Positions 44,263-55,202 of a stretch of 64,000 nucleotides of DNA are shown in pieces. A program made the position numbers and the translations under genes. The stretch is from Toxonevra muliebris (lineage: Eukaryota; Arthropoda; Insecta; Diptera; Pallopteridae). Location of the stretch: contig OY829328.1 in assembly GCA_963691655.1 (NCBI GenBank), forward strand, positions 34,739,890-34,803,889. Direction: 5' to 3'. The notes beneath the pieces are model-generated. The model was not told where the DNA came from and ran no database searches. It was given only the letters and a program-made list of their open reading frames with translations. Positions within the stretch are counted from its first letter, which is position 1, and each line of letters opens with the position of its first letter.

Positions 44263-45951
44263 ATGAGCAAAAAAAATAATAAAGCAAAAAATTTAAACCA
44301 GCGGGGATTAACCGCAACGGAACTCGCAGATCGAATGGAGCATGAGCTACGTGATGAAGATCTGCGAGCTTCCACAAGCAGGGGTTCACCCAGGTCGAGA
44401 GGGCCAGCAAGGTGTCAGGCAACGACTGCACCTAAGCGAAGACGGAGCTTTGAGGGTAACCGTACGATGACCAGCAAAACCAAGGTAGGGGTACCAGCTG
44501 TCAGTGCATTAGCACCGATAGCTGAGTCCCATACAATGGCTTACGCTGGTGTGGTAGCCGCGGGAACTAGTGCAATAGCACCAGTGACCGTGTTAGCCGC
44601 GGGAACTGGAGCAATAGCACCAGCGCCCGTGGTAACCACACAAGCGACTGGCATCGTACCCAGTACAGCTCATACAGAGGTCTCAGCGGCCGGTGCAATA
44701 GCACCGGCTGGTGTGACTTCTGTAAGGGCTCGAGATGTCTTTCTAGCAAAGGTGGCTAGTGCATTCGCACCAGCGGCTAATGCTACGGAGACATCGACGG
44801 GGAAAAGTTACCCCAGGGAGCACAAACGCCGCGAGTTGAAGGTACCACCAATTGGGCAGCCAGGTGGTATGGACGACCCACTAAGGAAGGGCCTTAGTGG
44901 GGCAGGGTCCAGGTGGTATCTTAGATACCTGGAGCAGGGGCTGGAACCTGCTGTAGCAAGGAAGAAGGCAGAGGAGCATAAAGCCAAGCCGTCCGAAGGT
45001 ACTTCCCAGGAACCTCGAGAAAGGAAAAGGGGAAGCTCGGTCATCACTCCACCGCAAAAACAGGAGGTGAAGAAACCGAGGACGGATACGGTGGTGGCAG
45101 GCTCATCTGCAGGAAGAGTGGTGTGCGGCAAGACGTACGCGGGGGTTGCGAAAGCAGTTAGGATGGCAGTGTTGCCAAGGGAATATCCCGAGGTAACATT
45201 GTCATCCGAGCAGCTTTCGGCCCTAGAAGACGCCATCCTGGAGGAGGTGGCAAAGGGATGGGCACACAAGCTGAAGTTTGAGGGTATCCATTTCAGGCCG
45301 GGTTATCTACTCATCGACTGCAAAGATGTGCAGTCAGCCGAATGGCTGAAAGGAGTAGCCCCGAAGCTAACGGCCTGGAATGGACCCCCTCTCATTTCAT
45401 GTGTAGGTGATGATGTTCCCAAGTCGCACGTGGTGACTATTTTCTTCCTCAGGAGCCTGGGCCAGACGTCAGAACGGATACTGGCCCTACTCAATGCCCA
45501 AAACGAGGGCCTCCGAACAAACCTCTGGAAGGCATTGAAGGCTCGTGAGGAAGGAAATGGTCAGTTACTGACGATAAGTATGGATGAGCTATCGTTTGAA
45601 GCCATCCGTACTTCAGGGGGCGTCATCAACTACCGGTTTGGTGAGGTCACGGTGCACGGGGTGCACAAACGGGCCACGGAAGAGGACACCTCGAATCCCG
45701 AGCCAGAAGCAGTCAGCAATGACGAGCCGAAAGCAACGGAAAGAGTGCACTCAGCCGTGGTCGAGGTGGAGGTCGATACTCTACCAACATCAGCCGCGAG
45801 CGAAATGGAAGGCATAGTACTCCCATCTTCGACCGCGACTGAAGTTGAGGGAATCGACCTCTCCCTTCTCAATATGGACTGCCCCATAGATGAGGAGGAA
45901 GAAAGGATGTTGTTGAGTGGCAGTAGTAGGGGCAAAAGCCCCGCTAAGTAA
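44263..45951 (+). CDS. Retrotransposon ORF1 protein (DUF4780-like)
   Basis: A 562-residue protein expected to package element RNA. The N-terminal third is basic (MSKKNNKAKNLNQRGL), then Ala/Pro-rich with repeats of the type GAIAP (GTSAIAPVTVLAAGTGAIAPA). Residues about 300-475 form a compact domain with REYPEVTLSSEQLSALEDAI, DCKDVQSAEWLKGVAPKL, LISCVGDDVPKSHVVTIFFL and GGVINYRFGEVTVHGVH, which looks like DUF4780 found in ORF1 of fly LINEs. I see no CCHC knuckles. The C-terminus is acidic. The stop TAA (45949-45951) lies 5 bases before the ORF2 start codon, so ORF2 is likely made by reinitiation or a similar mechanism. Confidence 0.82.
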   Translation: MSKKNNKAKNLNQRGLTATELADRMEHELRDEDLRASTSRGSPRSRGPARCQATTAPKRRRSFEGNRTMTSKTKVGVPAVSALAPIAESHTMAYAGVVAAGTSAIAPVTVLAAGTGAIAPAPVVTTQATGIVPSTAHTEVSAAGAIAPAGVTSVRARDVFLAKVASAFAPAANATETSTGKSYPREHKRRELKVPPIGQPGGMDDPLRKGLSGAGSRWYLRYLEQGLEPAVARKKAEEHKAKPSEGTSQEPRERKRGSSVITPPQKQEVKKPRTDTVVAGSSAGRVVCGKTYAGVAKAVRMAVLPREYPEVTLSSEQLSALEDAILEEVAKGWAHKLKFEGIHFRPGYLLIDCKDVQSAEWLKGVAPKLTAWNGPPLISCVGDDVPKSHVVTIFFLRSLGQTSERILALLNAQNEGLRTNLWKALKAREEGNGQLLTISMDELSFEAIRTSGGVINYRFGEVTVHGVHKRATEEDTSNPEPEAVSNDEPKATERVHSAVVEVEVDTLPTSAASEMEGIVLPSSTATEVEGIDLSLLNMDCPIDEEEERMLLSGSSRGKSPAK

Positions 45952-45956
45952 GCTCT

Positions 45957-48900
45957 ATGAGCAGTGGAACAGGCATCAAATGTGCCCAGGTTAACGTCCA
46001 CCACGCAAGAGCCGCCTCGGCGGTGATTGCAAGGACATTTTCAAAATTTAACCTGGGCCTGATACTGATCCAAGAACCCTGGCACTACCAAGGTGCAATC
46101 AGAGGAATGGCCTGTAAAAACGGCAAGGTAATTTGGGATAACAGGCAGGATAATCCAAGGGCCTGTATTCTAATTAGAAACAACATTAATTATGTTTGTC
46201 TTACAGAATTCATGACGCGGGACTTAGTTCCAATTCAAGCCCACCTTAACATCGAGGGCAGCAAACGCGCCATAGTAGTGGCATCGGCATATTTTCCGGG
46301 TGAGGAGTCGTCACCACCGCCGCCAGAAGTGAGGCAACTGGTGGATTATTGCAACAGGCACAGACTGCCGCTTCTCCTCGGATGCGATGCGAACGCTCAC
46401 AGTACCATATGGGGCAGCACAAACGACAACAGCAGAGGTGAGTACCTTTTAGAATTTATCTTATCCGCTAATCTAGAAATATTAAACGTAGGGAATGAAC
46501 CTACGTTTGTTACTAGAGTTAGGAAAGAAGTATTAGACATAACAGTATGCAGTCCAAATATTGTAGGACTAGTCAAGAACTGGAGGGTATCCAAAGAGGA
46601 CTCACTCTCTGATCATAAAATCATAGAGTTCCTCCTAGAGGGCACAAGTACCGAAATACCGTCCTTTAGAAATCCCAGGAAAACAAACTGGACAGAATAC
46701 ATAGAAGTACTTAAGTGTAATTTAGAAGGTATTAAATCGTGCAAGGTGATAAAAAATCATCATGAGCTCGAATATTCCGTAAATGAACTTAACGAAGCAA
46801 TACTAGATGCTTTCGAGGGCAGCTGCCCTGAAAAAGCGGAAAGTCTAGGAAAGGACGCCATATGGTGGAATAGTACCCTAAGTGACATTAGAACCGAAGT
46901 ACGTAGGCTCCATAATGGAGCAAAACGGAGCGGACAATGGCAAGCTTATAGGGATAAACTAACAGAATACAATAAAGAAATTAGGAAGGCTAAAAGAACT
47001 AGCTTTAGGAACTTCTGCGACAATATCTCATCTCTACCTGCTGCATCAAGGATATATAAAACCTTTGCAAAAGCAGGGCAGGACATGAGAATGGCGCTGA
47101 AGAAATCAGATGGCAGCTTCACCTGTAATGAAAAGGAACGAGCAGAATTGCTACTAGCAACACACTTCCCTGGAAGTGTCGGGCTAGATAGCAGGAATTC
47201 AGAGGAGCAGCCTAGAAGAATAAACAGAGTAAACAGGAAGGTAGCAGCAGAAATATGCTCTGCGCCTAGATTGGAATGGGCGTTAAACACTTTTCAACCA
47301 TTTAAATCACCTGGTCTTGACGGCATATTTCCTGCTCTATTACAGAAGGGCATAAAGGAAATATTGCCATTCCTTATTAATATAGGGAGAAGTAGCCTCG
47401 CTTTTGGGTACATACCAACAGCTTGGCGAAGGGCAAAGGTGGTATTTATACCAAAAGTGGGCAAAAAAGATACCACCAACCCTAAGTCCTTCAGACCTAT
47501 AAGCTTAACATCGTTTATGTTGAAAACACTTGAAAAGGTGGTTGACAACTTTATACGATGTAAAATCTTAGACACAAATCCATTGCACCCCAATCAGCAT
47601 GCATATAGAGCAGGCAGGTCTACCGAGACAGCTCTGCATGACTTAGTGGGGAAGATTCAAGGGGCACTAGATGTGAAAGAAGTAGCAGTATGTGCTTTCC
47701 TGGATGTAGAAGGAGCTTTCGACAACACCTCGCACGAGGCTGTCAATAACTCTCTAAGGCGAAGAGGAGTAGATAACACAACATCTAGATGGATGTCAGA
47801 AATGCTCTCCTCTAGAACAGCTGAGATGGAAACAGGGCTAGGTACCATATCAGTCAGCACAACCAGAGGATGTCCACAGGGAGGAGTATTATCACCTCTA
47901 ATGTGGAGCCTGGTAGTAGATGAACTTTTAATGAAACTCTCAGAGGCAGGCATAGACTGTCAAGGGTATGCGGACGATATAGTCCTCGTAGCCAGAGGGA
48001 AATTTGAAGAAACTCTCTGTGACATTATACAAAGAGGGCTAGGTATTACTAGGAGATGGTGCAGGTCGGTAGGGCTAAATATTAACCCTGCAAAGACCAC
48101 TATAGTTCCATTTACCAGGAAAAGATCGCTCCCGCGCTGGAAACCGATATCACTAGCTGGGGAGATTATTGAACAAAAGCAAGAGGTAAAGTATCTGGGC
48201 TTAGTATTAGATAGTAAACTCACATGGAAAGCGCATGTTGAAACAGTGACAAGTAAAGCCACTCGCGCTCTAATGGTATGCAGAAGGCTAGCAGGGAAAA
48301 CTTGGGGATGTAAACCAAGTATACTGCGCTGGATGTACATAATGATGGTAAGGCCAATCATTACATATGGAGCATTAGCGTGGGCAAGGAGAACTCAACT
48401 AAAAACAGCAAAAGCTAAATTGGGGAAAGTTCAAAGGTTGGCATGTATCTGTATAACAGGAGCAATGAGAACATGTCCGACTGCTGCACTAGAGGTACTA
48501 TTGGAGCTCACTCCATTACACCTCGTGATAGAGAATGCCTCCAAGGCAGCAATCGTAAGAGGAACAAGAAATAAAAGGTTGACGAGGAGATCTATAGGGC
48601 TTGGAGACCGAGATAACCCGGCGAAAGACAACTATCTCTTGGACTGTCCCCAGGACAGAATGGACAAACAGTATAGTTTTGAGAAACACTTCGTTGCAAA
48701 ACTTAGTAGCAAGAACGAATGGGAGGGTGTAGAGTATAACTACACACTCAAAGAACACACGATTAAGTGGTATACAGATGGGTCACGTACCGAGGATGGA
48801 ACTGGGGCAGGAGTATTTGGGCCAAGAATCAAACACTCTGAGCCGATGGGGAAGTATCCTAGCATCTTCCAAGCTGAAATTCATGCAATTAGCACATGTG

Positions 48901-49595
48901 TGCAATTCAACCTGGATAGACAGTACAAACGGCAAGATATCGCTATCATGTCGGACAGCCAAGCAGCCATTCGAGCATTATGCTCCTTTGAGATCACCTC
49001 TAAGTTGGTGTGGGACTGTTTGAGCAAGCTCAATCAACTGGGCAATGACAACAAAGTCGCTCTATGTTGGGTCCCTGGCCACGCAGGAATTGAGGGTAAT
49101 GAGCAGGCAGACGAGCTTGCAAGAAAGGGGGCAGCAACCACTTTCGTGGGACCTGAACCCTTCTGTGGAATAGGAGATAGCGTAATCAGGGAATTACTCA
49201 GGCAAGAAGAGAGGAACAAGAGGCAAGAACTCTTTACCAATCTTACGGGACTGAGGCAATCCAAAGCGCTTTTAGGTAATTATAATAAGAGTAGATACGC
49301 ATTCTGCATTGGTCTCAACAAAAACAGTTTGCGCATATTAGCTGGTATTCTGACTGGGCATTGCGGGCTCAGAGAACACCTTTGTAAGATAGGGGTTGAG
49401 CAAAGCTCAACTTGTAGGTTTTGTAATGAGGAAGACGAATCATCAGAACATATTTTAGCTCAATGTGGAGCACTGATCCACAAAAGAAGGAAATGTCTGG
49501 GCATGCACCAAGTGCCCAGTACCGAACTGGCATCCATAGATCCGGGCGCAATACTCAAATTCTTGAGGGAGACTGGACTGGATGAGGTACTCTAG
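45957..49595 (+). CDS. Retrotransposon ORF2 polyprotein: endonuclease, reverse transcriptase, RNase H
   Basis: 1,212 residues with no internal stop. APE-type endonuclease at about 1-225: QVNVHHARAAS, LILIQEPW, GCDANAHSTIWGS and SDHKIIEF, with the expected catalytic Asn, Glu, Asp and His. Reverse transcriptase at about 430-760: PFKSPGLDGIFPALL, FRPISLTSFMLKTLEKVVD, FLDVEGAFDNTSHEA, RGCPQGGVLSPLMWSLVVD and YADDIVLVARG (near residue 670). RNase H at about 935-1050: WYTDGSRTEDGTGAGVF, FQAEIHAISTC, IMSDSQAAIRAL and WVPGHAGIEGNEQADELA, with all four acidic residues. A CCHC-like motif, CRFCNEEDESSEHILAQC, lies near 1151. It carries out target-primed reverse transcription. All catalytic motifs are intact. 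Confidence 0.93.
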   Translation: MSSGTGIKCAQVNVHHARAASAVIARTFSKFNLGLILIQEPWHYQGAIRGMACKNGKVIWDNRQDNPRACILIRNNINYVCLTEFMTRDLVPIQAHLNIEGSKRAIVVASAYFPGEESSPPPPEVRQLVDYCNRHRLPLLLGCDANAHSTIWGSTNDNSRGEYLLEFILSANLEILNVGNEPTFVTRVRKEVLDITVCSPNIVGLVKNWRVSKEDSLSDHKIIEFLLEGTSTEIPSFRNPRKTNWTEYIEVLKCNLEGIKSCKVIKNHHELEYSVNELNEAILDAFEGSCPEKAESLGKDAIWWNSTLSDIRTEVRRLHNGAKRSGQWQAYRDKLTEYNKEIRKAKRTSFRNFCDNISSLPAASRIYKTFAKAGQDMRMALKKSDGSFTCNEKERAELLLATHFPGSVGLDSRNSEEQPRRINRVNRKVAAEICSAPRLEWALNTFQPFKSPGLDGIFPALLQKGIKEILPFLINIGRSSLAFGYIPTAWRRAKVVFIPKVGKKDTTNPKSFRPISLTSFMLKTLEKVVDNFIRCKILDTNPLHPNQHAYRAGRSTETALHDLVGKIQGALDVKEVAVCAFLDVEGAFDNTSHEAVNNSLRRRGVDNTTSRWMSEMLSSRTAEMETGLGTISVSTTRGCPQGGVLSPLMWSLVVDELLMKLSEAGIDCQGYADDIVLVARGKFEETLCDIIQRGLGITRRWCRSVGLNINPAKTTIVPFTRKRSLPRWKPISLAGEIIEQKQEVKYLGLVLDSKLTWKAHVETVTSKATRALMVCRRLAGKTWGCKPSILRWMYIMMVRPIITYGALAWARRTQLKTAKAKLGKVQRLACICITGAMRTCPTAALEVLLELTPLHLVIENASKAAIVRGTRNKRLTRRSIGLGDRDNPAKDNYLLDCPQDRMDKQYSFEKHFVAKLSSKNEWEGVEYNYTLKEHTIKWYTDGSRTEDGTGAGVFGPRIKHSEPMGKYPSIFQAEIHAISTCVQFNLDRQYKRQDIAIMSDSQAAIRALCSFEITSKLVWDCLSKLNQLGNDNKVALCWVPGHAGIEGNEQADELARKGAATTFVGPEPFCGIGDSVIRELLRQEERNKRQELFTNLTGLRQSKALLGNYNKSRYAFCIGLNKNSLRILAGILTGHCGLREHLCKIGVEQSSTCRFCNEEDESSEHILAQCGALIHKRRKCLGMHQVPSTELASIDPGAILKFLRETGLDEVL

Positions 49596-49670
49596 GCAGA
49601 TTAGACTAGAAAGAAAAGAGGGATGTACAATAGATCTTATAGGTCGCGGTACAACGACAGAAACCTCTAT

Positions 49671-49693
49671 AATACAATACAATACAATACAAT
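49671..49693 (+). repeat. AATAC pentamer tail of the retrotransposon
   Basis: Four head-to-tail AATAC units plus AAT at the 3' end of the element, in the place of poly(A). Confidence 0.85.
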
Positions 49694-49705
49694 AGGTGCC
49701 ACTTT
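49694..49705. repeat. Right 12-bp target-site duplication of the retrotransposon
   Basis: AGGTGCCACTTT directly after the AATAC tail, continuing into AGCTCGGATG of the original target. Confidence 0.85.
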
Positions 49706-51108
49706 AGCTCGGATGTAATTAAAACACTGCACTATGGTCAAGAAACCCGATTTGGCGGCATGAAATCGATAGAGCTCTAAAACTTCATACATGTGTTTCT
49801 TATGTAACCTAGAAACATATATTAAAAAATGGGCGTCATCTGTGGGCTGCCACGCCCACCTCTTACACTACAGAATTATGTATTTGTGTGTATTTTAGGA
49901 ATTATAAATTGCTACCTCTATTCTTCATCCACGTATCTCTATTTTGAGCGAAATTGAGTTTTTTTCTTACATTGTATAAATTCACCTAAGAATGCAGACA
50001 GATATAAGTTCTCAGTGAGTTCGTATGAAAAAACAGGTTTTAGAGTCAGTTTTTCAACCTCGTATCTCCACTTGGGCACGAAAGTTGGTTTTTAAACCTT
50101 TCGTTTTTTCCGCTTTTTGAGAAATGGTGCTTTTGGAGATACGTGGCCGCAGAAATAGGTAGCGATATGGTGCGCTTATGAAATTTGGAATGAGAATGAT
50201 GCAAGTTGCAAAAAATTTTGGGAATTGGATAACAGAAAGTAGTAAAAAAAAATCCAAGGTACACACAGTCACAAAAGTATACATACGACACATTTTTTTT
50301 ATTTTTTTACGTAATAATTAAAATGTGAAAATTTCTTGAATGCAGATTTGTTATTTAGCCTTTTTTACACTGATAACAACAACAACAAAAAATTCCTATT
50401 AGTGTAGCATGTAAAAGGAAGGAAAAACGGAACCCCTATATAGTTAAATCTCACAAAACTACAAGAAACCTAAACTTGTCTATGCCGTCTCATCTATCTG
50501 AGACCGTTAAAACCAATGGAGGTCATTACAATTTTTTAACTTTAATTTTCAATATTTTTTTTTAACACTTTTAAACAATTTTGTACACACTTTTTCTTTA
50601 CTTACCGTTTTAGCCATTCAGATATTGTTCTGCTTTTGGCTTTTCTTAGTTTACAATGATGAATTAAATAAAACTACATTAAAAAAATTTTAAATTCGAA
50701 TTATTACGTTAGAAAATCAAATTTAAAGAAAATCGTACGTATATTTATGTGACTGTGTGTGTATCTAAATAAAAAAAAATAATCAAATATTTTTGCTACT
50801 TAAATTGCATTTGTTAATCCGATTATTATGTATTATTGATAAAAGAATTAAAACCATAATTTTTATTCGTTGTCTTCAACATCTAATCCAACAAATGTTT
50901 TCCATCCTTCCATCCACACCATTAGCATATCAAACCCCTACACCTTTGCTAAGCTATTTCGCGGTAATTACAACAATGACAACAAAAACTTGTTAGTACG
51001 GTATTAGTACATACCCTGAATATTATTTTCCATTTTAAACAAAAAATTAATTTTAAAGAAATTTTTAAACAATTTACTTGTTGAAAATCACATTTTTTCC
51101 AACTTAGT
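49706..51108. other. Gene-free region right of the retrotransposon
   Basis: AT-rich, with two spaced words resembling CCTCGTATCTCCAC / CCACGTATCTC (about 49930 and 50060). No gene or clear element. Confidence 0.4.
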
Positions 51109-51394
51109 GCCTGGTTATATTGGTGCTCGGTGTTCGACGAACACAAAACATTTTCTCCCGTGCTCGGTCGACGTGGTTACATTCAGCTCGTTGCAGAGTT
51201 GCTTCTTGTCAAAATATACTCGTTTGCTTAATACTATTTTATTTCATTGCCACCCTGAATACTAGGCGTGCTCGGCGTGCAATACACCGAGCATATCGTG
51301 CTCGGTGTGAGAGTGAGTACAGACTCTCTCTTTGTGTTCGGTGCAACAACAATTTCATGGTGTTCGCCGAGTATACTCGCAATATAACCACAGC
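51109..51394 (-). mobile_element. MITE (GAACACCATGAAATTG family), most complete copy
   Basis: 286 bases bounded by GCCTGGTTATATT and AATATAACCACAGC, short imperfect TIRs, with inverted inner words CTCGGTGTTCGACGAAC and GTTCGCCGAGTATACTCG. It aligns along its length with 4951-5195 and with the two fragments at 25487 and 28154. Short frames in it are not protein-like. Confidence 0.72.
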
Positions 51395-53945
51395 CTTACC
51401 GTACAAAAAAATTTTCAGTCCTTATATTACAACTTCATGAACATGTTACACAAAGAGAGTTGCCAACAGAGAAGAAAAATGTATTTAATGTAAGTAGATA
51501 GCAAGTCGTAAAAAACTTGATAATAAAGTTTATGAAATATATATGTAGATGCTCGGAGGATCCATTACTGGCTTAACCCGGCGTCAATGAACATACTTTT
51601 TGTTACACCGTCAATGAATTCGGTATGCGGAACCTGAGAAACAATAAATCCTTAAAATAAAACTAGATTTTTTTTGAGGGTTTTCTTTTTTAATTTCATA
51701 AAACATATTTTGAGTCAAAAAAAAAATAACAATAAAATAAAAATATTCTCTTCTTCTTAAATAAATTTTTTTGAAACAGAAAGATAAAATCAACAAATTT
51801 AACCCAAAATCACTGAAAAGCTCGGTGTGTATGCATCCATGTTCATTGACGCCATATCTCTCATAATTATTTATTTAAGTTTGTTCCATGCCATTCGGTT
51901 GCAACTATTACTTCACGGTACGAATATTTTTACTGGTAGATAAATATCGTTAAGCGGGTACGAATTATTAGTTTCCGAAAAGTAAAAAGAATACAGAAGG
52001 GTTCAATTACCGTTTCGATACCATAAAACCGCGGTATGACGGATGTTTTATGTTGCATAATGATTTAACATCCAGTTTAATATAATTTCGTTTGATTTAG
52101 GAGCTTGATAGGTTCACTAATTTTTACTACGAAAAATACTTTCAGATTGCCTGAAAACAGAATTCTATTTTTCCAATAAACAGAGTTTGGTATTTGCAAG
52201 GGGCAGACATTTATAAAAAAAGTTTTCGACGGTTTCTTTCATACTAATTTCTTGTAATAATTGCAACAACATTCTGTCGGACCCGCTCACACGTGAATGA
52301 TTCAAGTATAGAACGCGTGCATACAAACTACGTGCTTCTATACAAAAAATAACATAAAATATTTAGCCAAGAAGCAATAAAAAAACATGGAAAATAATTA
52401 CTTCTTCTTCTTCTTGTATGATGTGGGTGCTGAGGCAGTAAAGCACATCAATTGAAAAGAAAAATTGTTTACCCTAGAGATGCCCTAGTTCAGAGGCAGC
52501 AAATATGCCTAAACATGCCATTATATGACTATCATGTTGATAGGCATCCATAGATTAACTACACAGACAATTGCTCGTGAGTAAAAATGATATTACTTCT
52601 TTTGAGTTGAGTGTTTACTAAGTTTACATAACTTCAGTTTAGAATTAAAGTTTTAAGTTATTTTAAATTGCTTAGTTTACCTACCAGAAGCGTCTAGTCT
52701 TAAGGGCAAACATGCATACCAGTATTACATAAATATCGATAACATGCATGCTGGTAGTATTTTGAAAAATGTTAACATCACCCGACCTTATTTCCTTTCA
52801 CCCAAAGCTTGCTTATAAATAAAGACACATACGTACATATAAGTTTATACCTATGTATATAATAGTTTTTTTGTTTTTTTGTTGTGTTTTTGTTTTTTTT
52901 TTGCACAATTGCAATTTGTAAGTTCGAGTACTAACAACTATTTGGTACTAGTACCTACTTATGTATATACTGAAAATAGGTCTTCAAAGAAATCAAGATG
53001 GCACAAACAGGTTCATGCACATACATACATATGTAAGTATCTGCGTTAGTATGCCAGATATTGAGCTGTTATTTGTGGGTGAGTGGTAGTAGGTGTTTCC
53101 CTTCACTTAACTGTTTAGGTAGGTACATAACTTACAATAAGTGAAATAAAAAAAGAAAGAAAAAATAAAACATGAAAGAAAATAATTACATCCTTTTCGA
53201 AGTTGAAATATGAGTCCATTAAAAACATAATATAAAAAATTAGCATACATTTCTTTACCTAAGGGGTTTCCTTTTTACTGCTAAAGGGTATACATATTTA
53301 AGGGATTCATTTTCGGTACTTCGTGGCCTCATTTTCTTCAGAATTTTATATTGTAGGCATTAACAATGACAATAAAGAGTTAAAGTATGGTTGTCTGTGC
53401 ACGCCCTTTCTCTAATTTTATTTGAATTCCACTTACAAAATGATTCGTTTTTCATATAGAATCTAATTTACGAAGAGAAGTGAATTCCATCATTATAACT
53501 GAGATTGAATTTAATTAATTTTGATACGCAAATCATCATCAGCAAATTAATCACAATTTTATTGAATTGCTCCAATAGAAAGAATCATCAGTTTAGTTGA
53601 GTAATGTAAACAGCGTTTCAGTTTTATTAGTTGCTTATGTGAGCGATAAGATGAATGAGATCAATCGAATTTTATTAAAAAATATATAGTGTTATTGCAT
53701 ATAATAAACAAATATGCATTTATTAATATTGAAAACATAATGGCGGCATACTTTTGATTTGCAAATAAAAAAAAATCAAATTTTTTTTGGCTATGAATAT
53801 ATGTACACTGAACACTTAACCAAAAAGTTCATAGTATGTATGAAAATTCATAAACTTTAAAAAGTAACGGAAAATTAACAGTGCCGATGGCCTAAATAGC
53901 AAGCACCTTCCCCATCGTTCAAAGCGTTTAACACGGTTAATCACG
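51395..53945. other. Gene-free AT-rich region
   Basis: About 2.5 kb of AT-rich DNA. GTCAATGAACATAC/CATGTTCATTGACG words face each other at about 51586 and 51838, a possible weak TIR pair. No ORF or RNA gene supported. Confidence 0.4.
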
Positions 53946-54245
53946 CTGTATTGCTCCAGGGAGGAATAAAATAATGAAGGCACTATCGGGTAGTAATTGA
54001 GGTAAAGACAAGGAGACTCTCATTACGACCTACAAGGTCATATGTGGATCAGTATTAAATTACGCTGCTCTCGTCTGGACCCCTAGTATTTGTGACATGC
54101 AATGACAAAACCTACAGGCCGCACAAAACTCCGCTCGGCGTGTCGTCAGCGGTTGTCACCTTGCGGCTCACCCGGATCATCTACATAACAGACAAAGATC
54201 CTACCAGTAAAAGCACACTGCTAGCTGCTTACTCAGCAGTTCGTG
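53946..54245 (+). pseudogene. Jockey-clade LINE reverse-transcriptase relic
   Basis: One frame reads MKALSGSN then a stop, GKDKETLITTYKVICGSVLN, YAALVWTPSICDMQ then a stop, QNLQAAQNSARRVVSGCHLA and AHPDHLHN. The W-to-stop positions (TGA where TGG is expected) and the string LITTYK..SVLNYAALVW are typical of the region after the reverse transcriptase core in jockey-type ORF2. Two stops and loss of the rest make it dead. Unrelated in sequence to the intact element at 43.7 kb. Confidence 0.7.
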
Positions 54246-54412
54246 ACTGGTTGTCACTGTGTAAATCATCGAGCAACCTTGATCTACTTATGAAGTCTTT
54301 AACTAAGACACGTCTACCCAAGCCCTTAATCTATCAAAAAATTTAGATTGCTACAATTTTACAATAATAATTTTATAATAAATATGATCAAAAAATGTGG
54401 CTTTTATGTATA

Positions 54413-55199
54413 TTAAGACCTCTATTACACACTGCATTCTCTGGTGCTGCAACTATCACAATTCTTTTTTGAATATGCTGGTAAATCTTTTCTGCTATTA
54501 CACGTTTAAATGTTTCAACAGCAATGGTTCCGTATTTTGGACAATTATACATTTATTAGTGTAACTAAAATTGTTCCAGAAGATCCAGAAGTGCTACGAT
54601 ATCATATTATATCATTTAAAGAGCTTGACGAATAGGTTAGCAAAAAATTATCAGATTTAAAATCGGTTAAGCCAATTCCAAAATATTAGCGTCGGAAGTT
54701 TTTTAAAATTCACTCGTTGAAAAAATCATTGCTTAAGCGGGAGTAAATAACAAATGAGAGAGAGAGAAGACATGAGACAAAACAAACACCAAGAAGTAGT
54801 TTGGTTCTCTTTTGATATTTGTTTTTCATAAAGAGATTTCTTCCGCAAAAAACTAGCCCCAGTTACTGGGGCCGTACCGACTAGTTTATCTTTATTCTGT
54901 TTCCGCTCAAACAGGAACATTACGCCAAAAATATTATTACAATAATCATTTAGTCATCTGTTTTTTTTTTATAATTTGTAATATAAATTTAAATTGACTT
55001 TAATAAAATAAAATCAAAATAAGAATAAAGCAAAGAAGTCGAAAATATTAAGAAGGAAAAAGAGAAATATCAAAGTGATGTAGCAAAAACAGTAACCGGG
55101 CATGTTTGTCTACCCCTCAAGCTTCTCTCCCTCTCACCCACAAACTCGACATGCAAGCATCAAAACACTGCATGGCTATGCAGTGTGTAATAGTGGCCT
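54413..55199. mobile_element. Probable TIR element
   Basis: Left AAGACCTCTATTACACACTG and right CAGTGTGTAATAGTGGCCT are inverted with two or three changes; the inner CTATTACACACTGCAT is exact. The interior (785 bases) includes AG-rich DNA at about 54752-54775 but no transposase. No target duplication is clear. Confidence 0.5.
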
Positions 55200-55202
55200 A
55201 AC

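Larger units (their letters stand above)
43113..44775 (+). repeat. 1,663-bp tandem duplication, right copy
   Basis: Second copy of 41450-43112; it continues into the complete retrotransposon without a break. Confidence 0.9.
43701..49693 (+). mobile_element. Full-length non-LTR retrotransposon (I/R1/LOA group)
   Basis: An element of about 6.0 kb. It is flanked by the 12-bp duplication AGGTGCCACTTT (43689-43700 and 49694-49705), which fixes both ends. Layout: 5' UTR 43701-44262, ORF1 44263-45951, ORF2 45957-49595, short 3' UTR, and a tail of AATAC pentamers (49671-49693) in place of poly(A). An RNase H domain in ORF2, non-poly(A) tail and ORF1 without visible zinc knuckles point to the I/R1/LOA group rather than typical jockey. 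Both ORFs are open, so the insertion is young and may be active. Confidence 0.9.

Noticed and set aside
41450..44775. Tandem retrotransposition of two elements
   Set aside because: The repeated unit includes 588 bp of flank outside the 12-bp target site and ends inside ORF1, so a DNA-level duplication explains it better.
51586..51855. Inverted GTCAATGAACAT words as a TIR element
   Set aside because: Arms are too short and no target duplication is seen.
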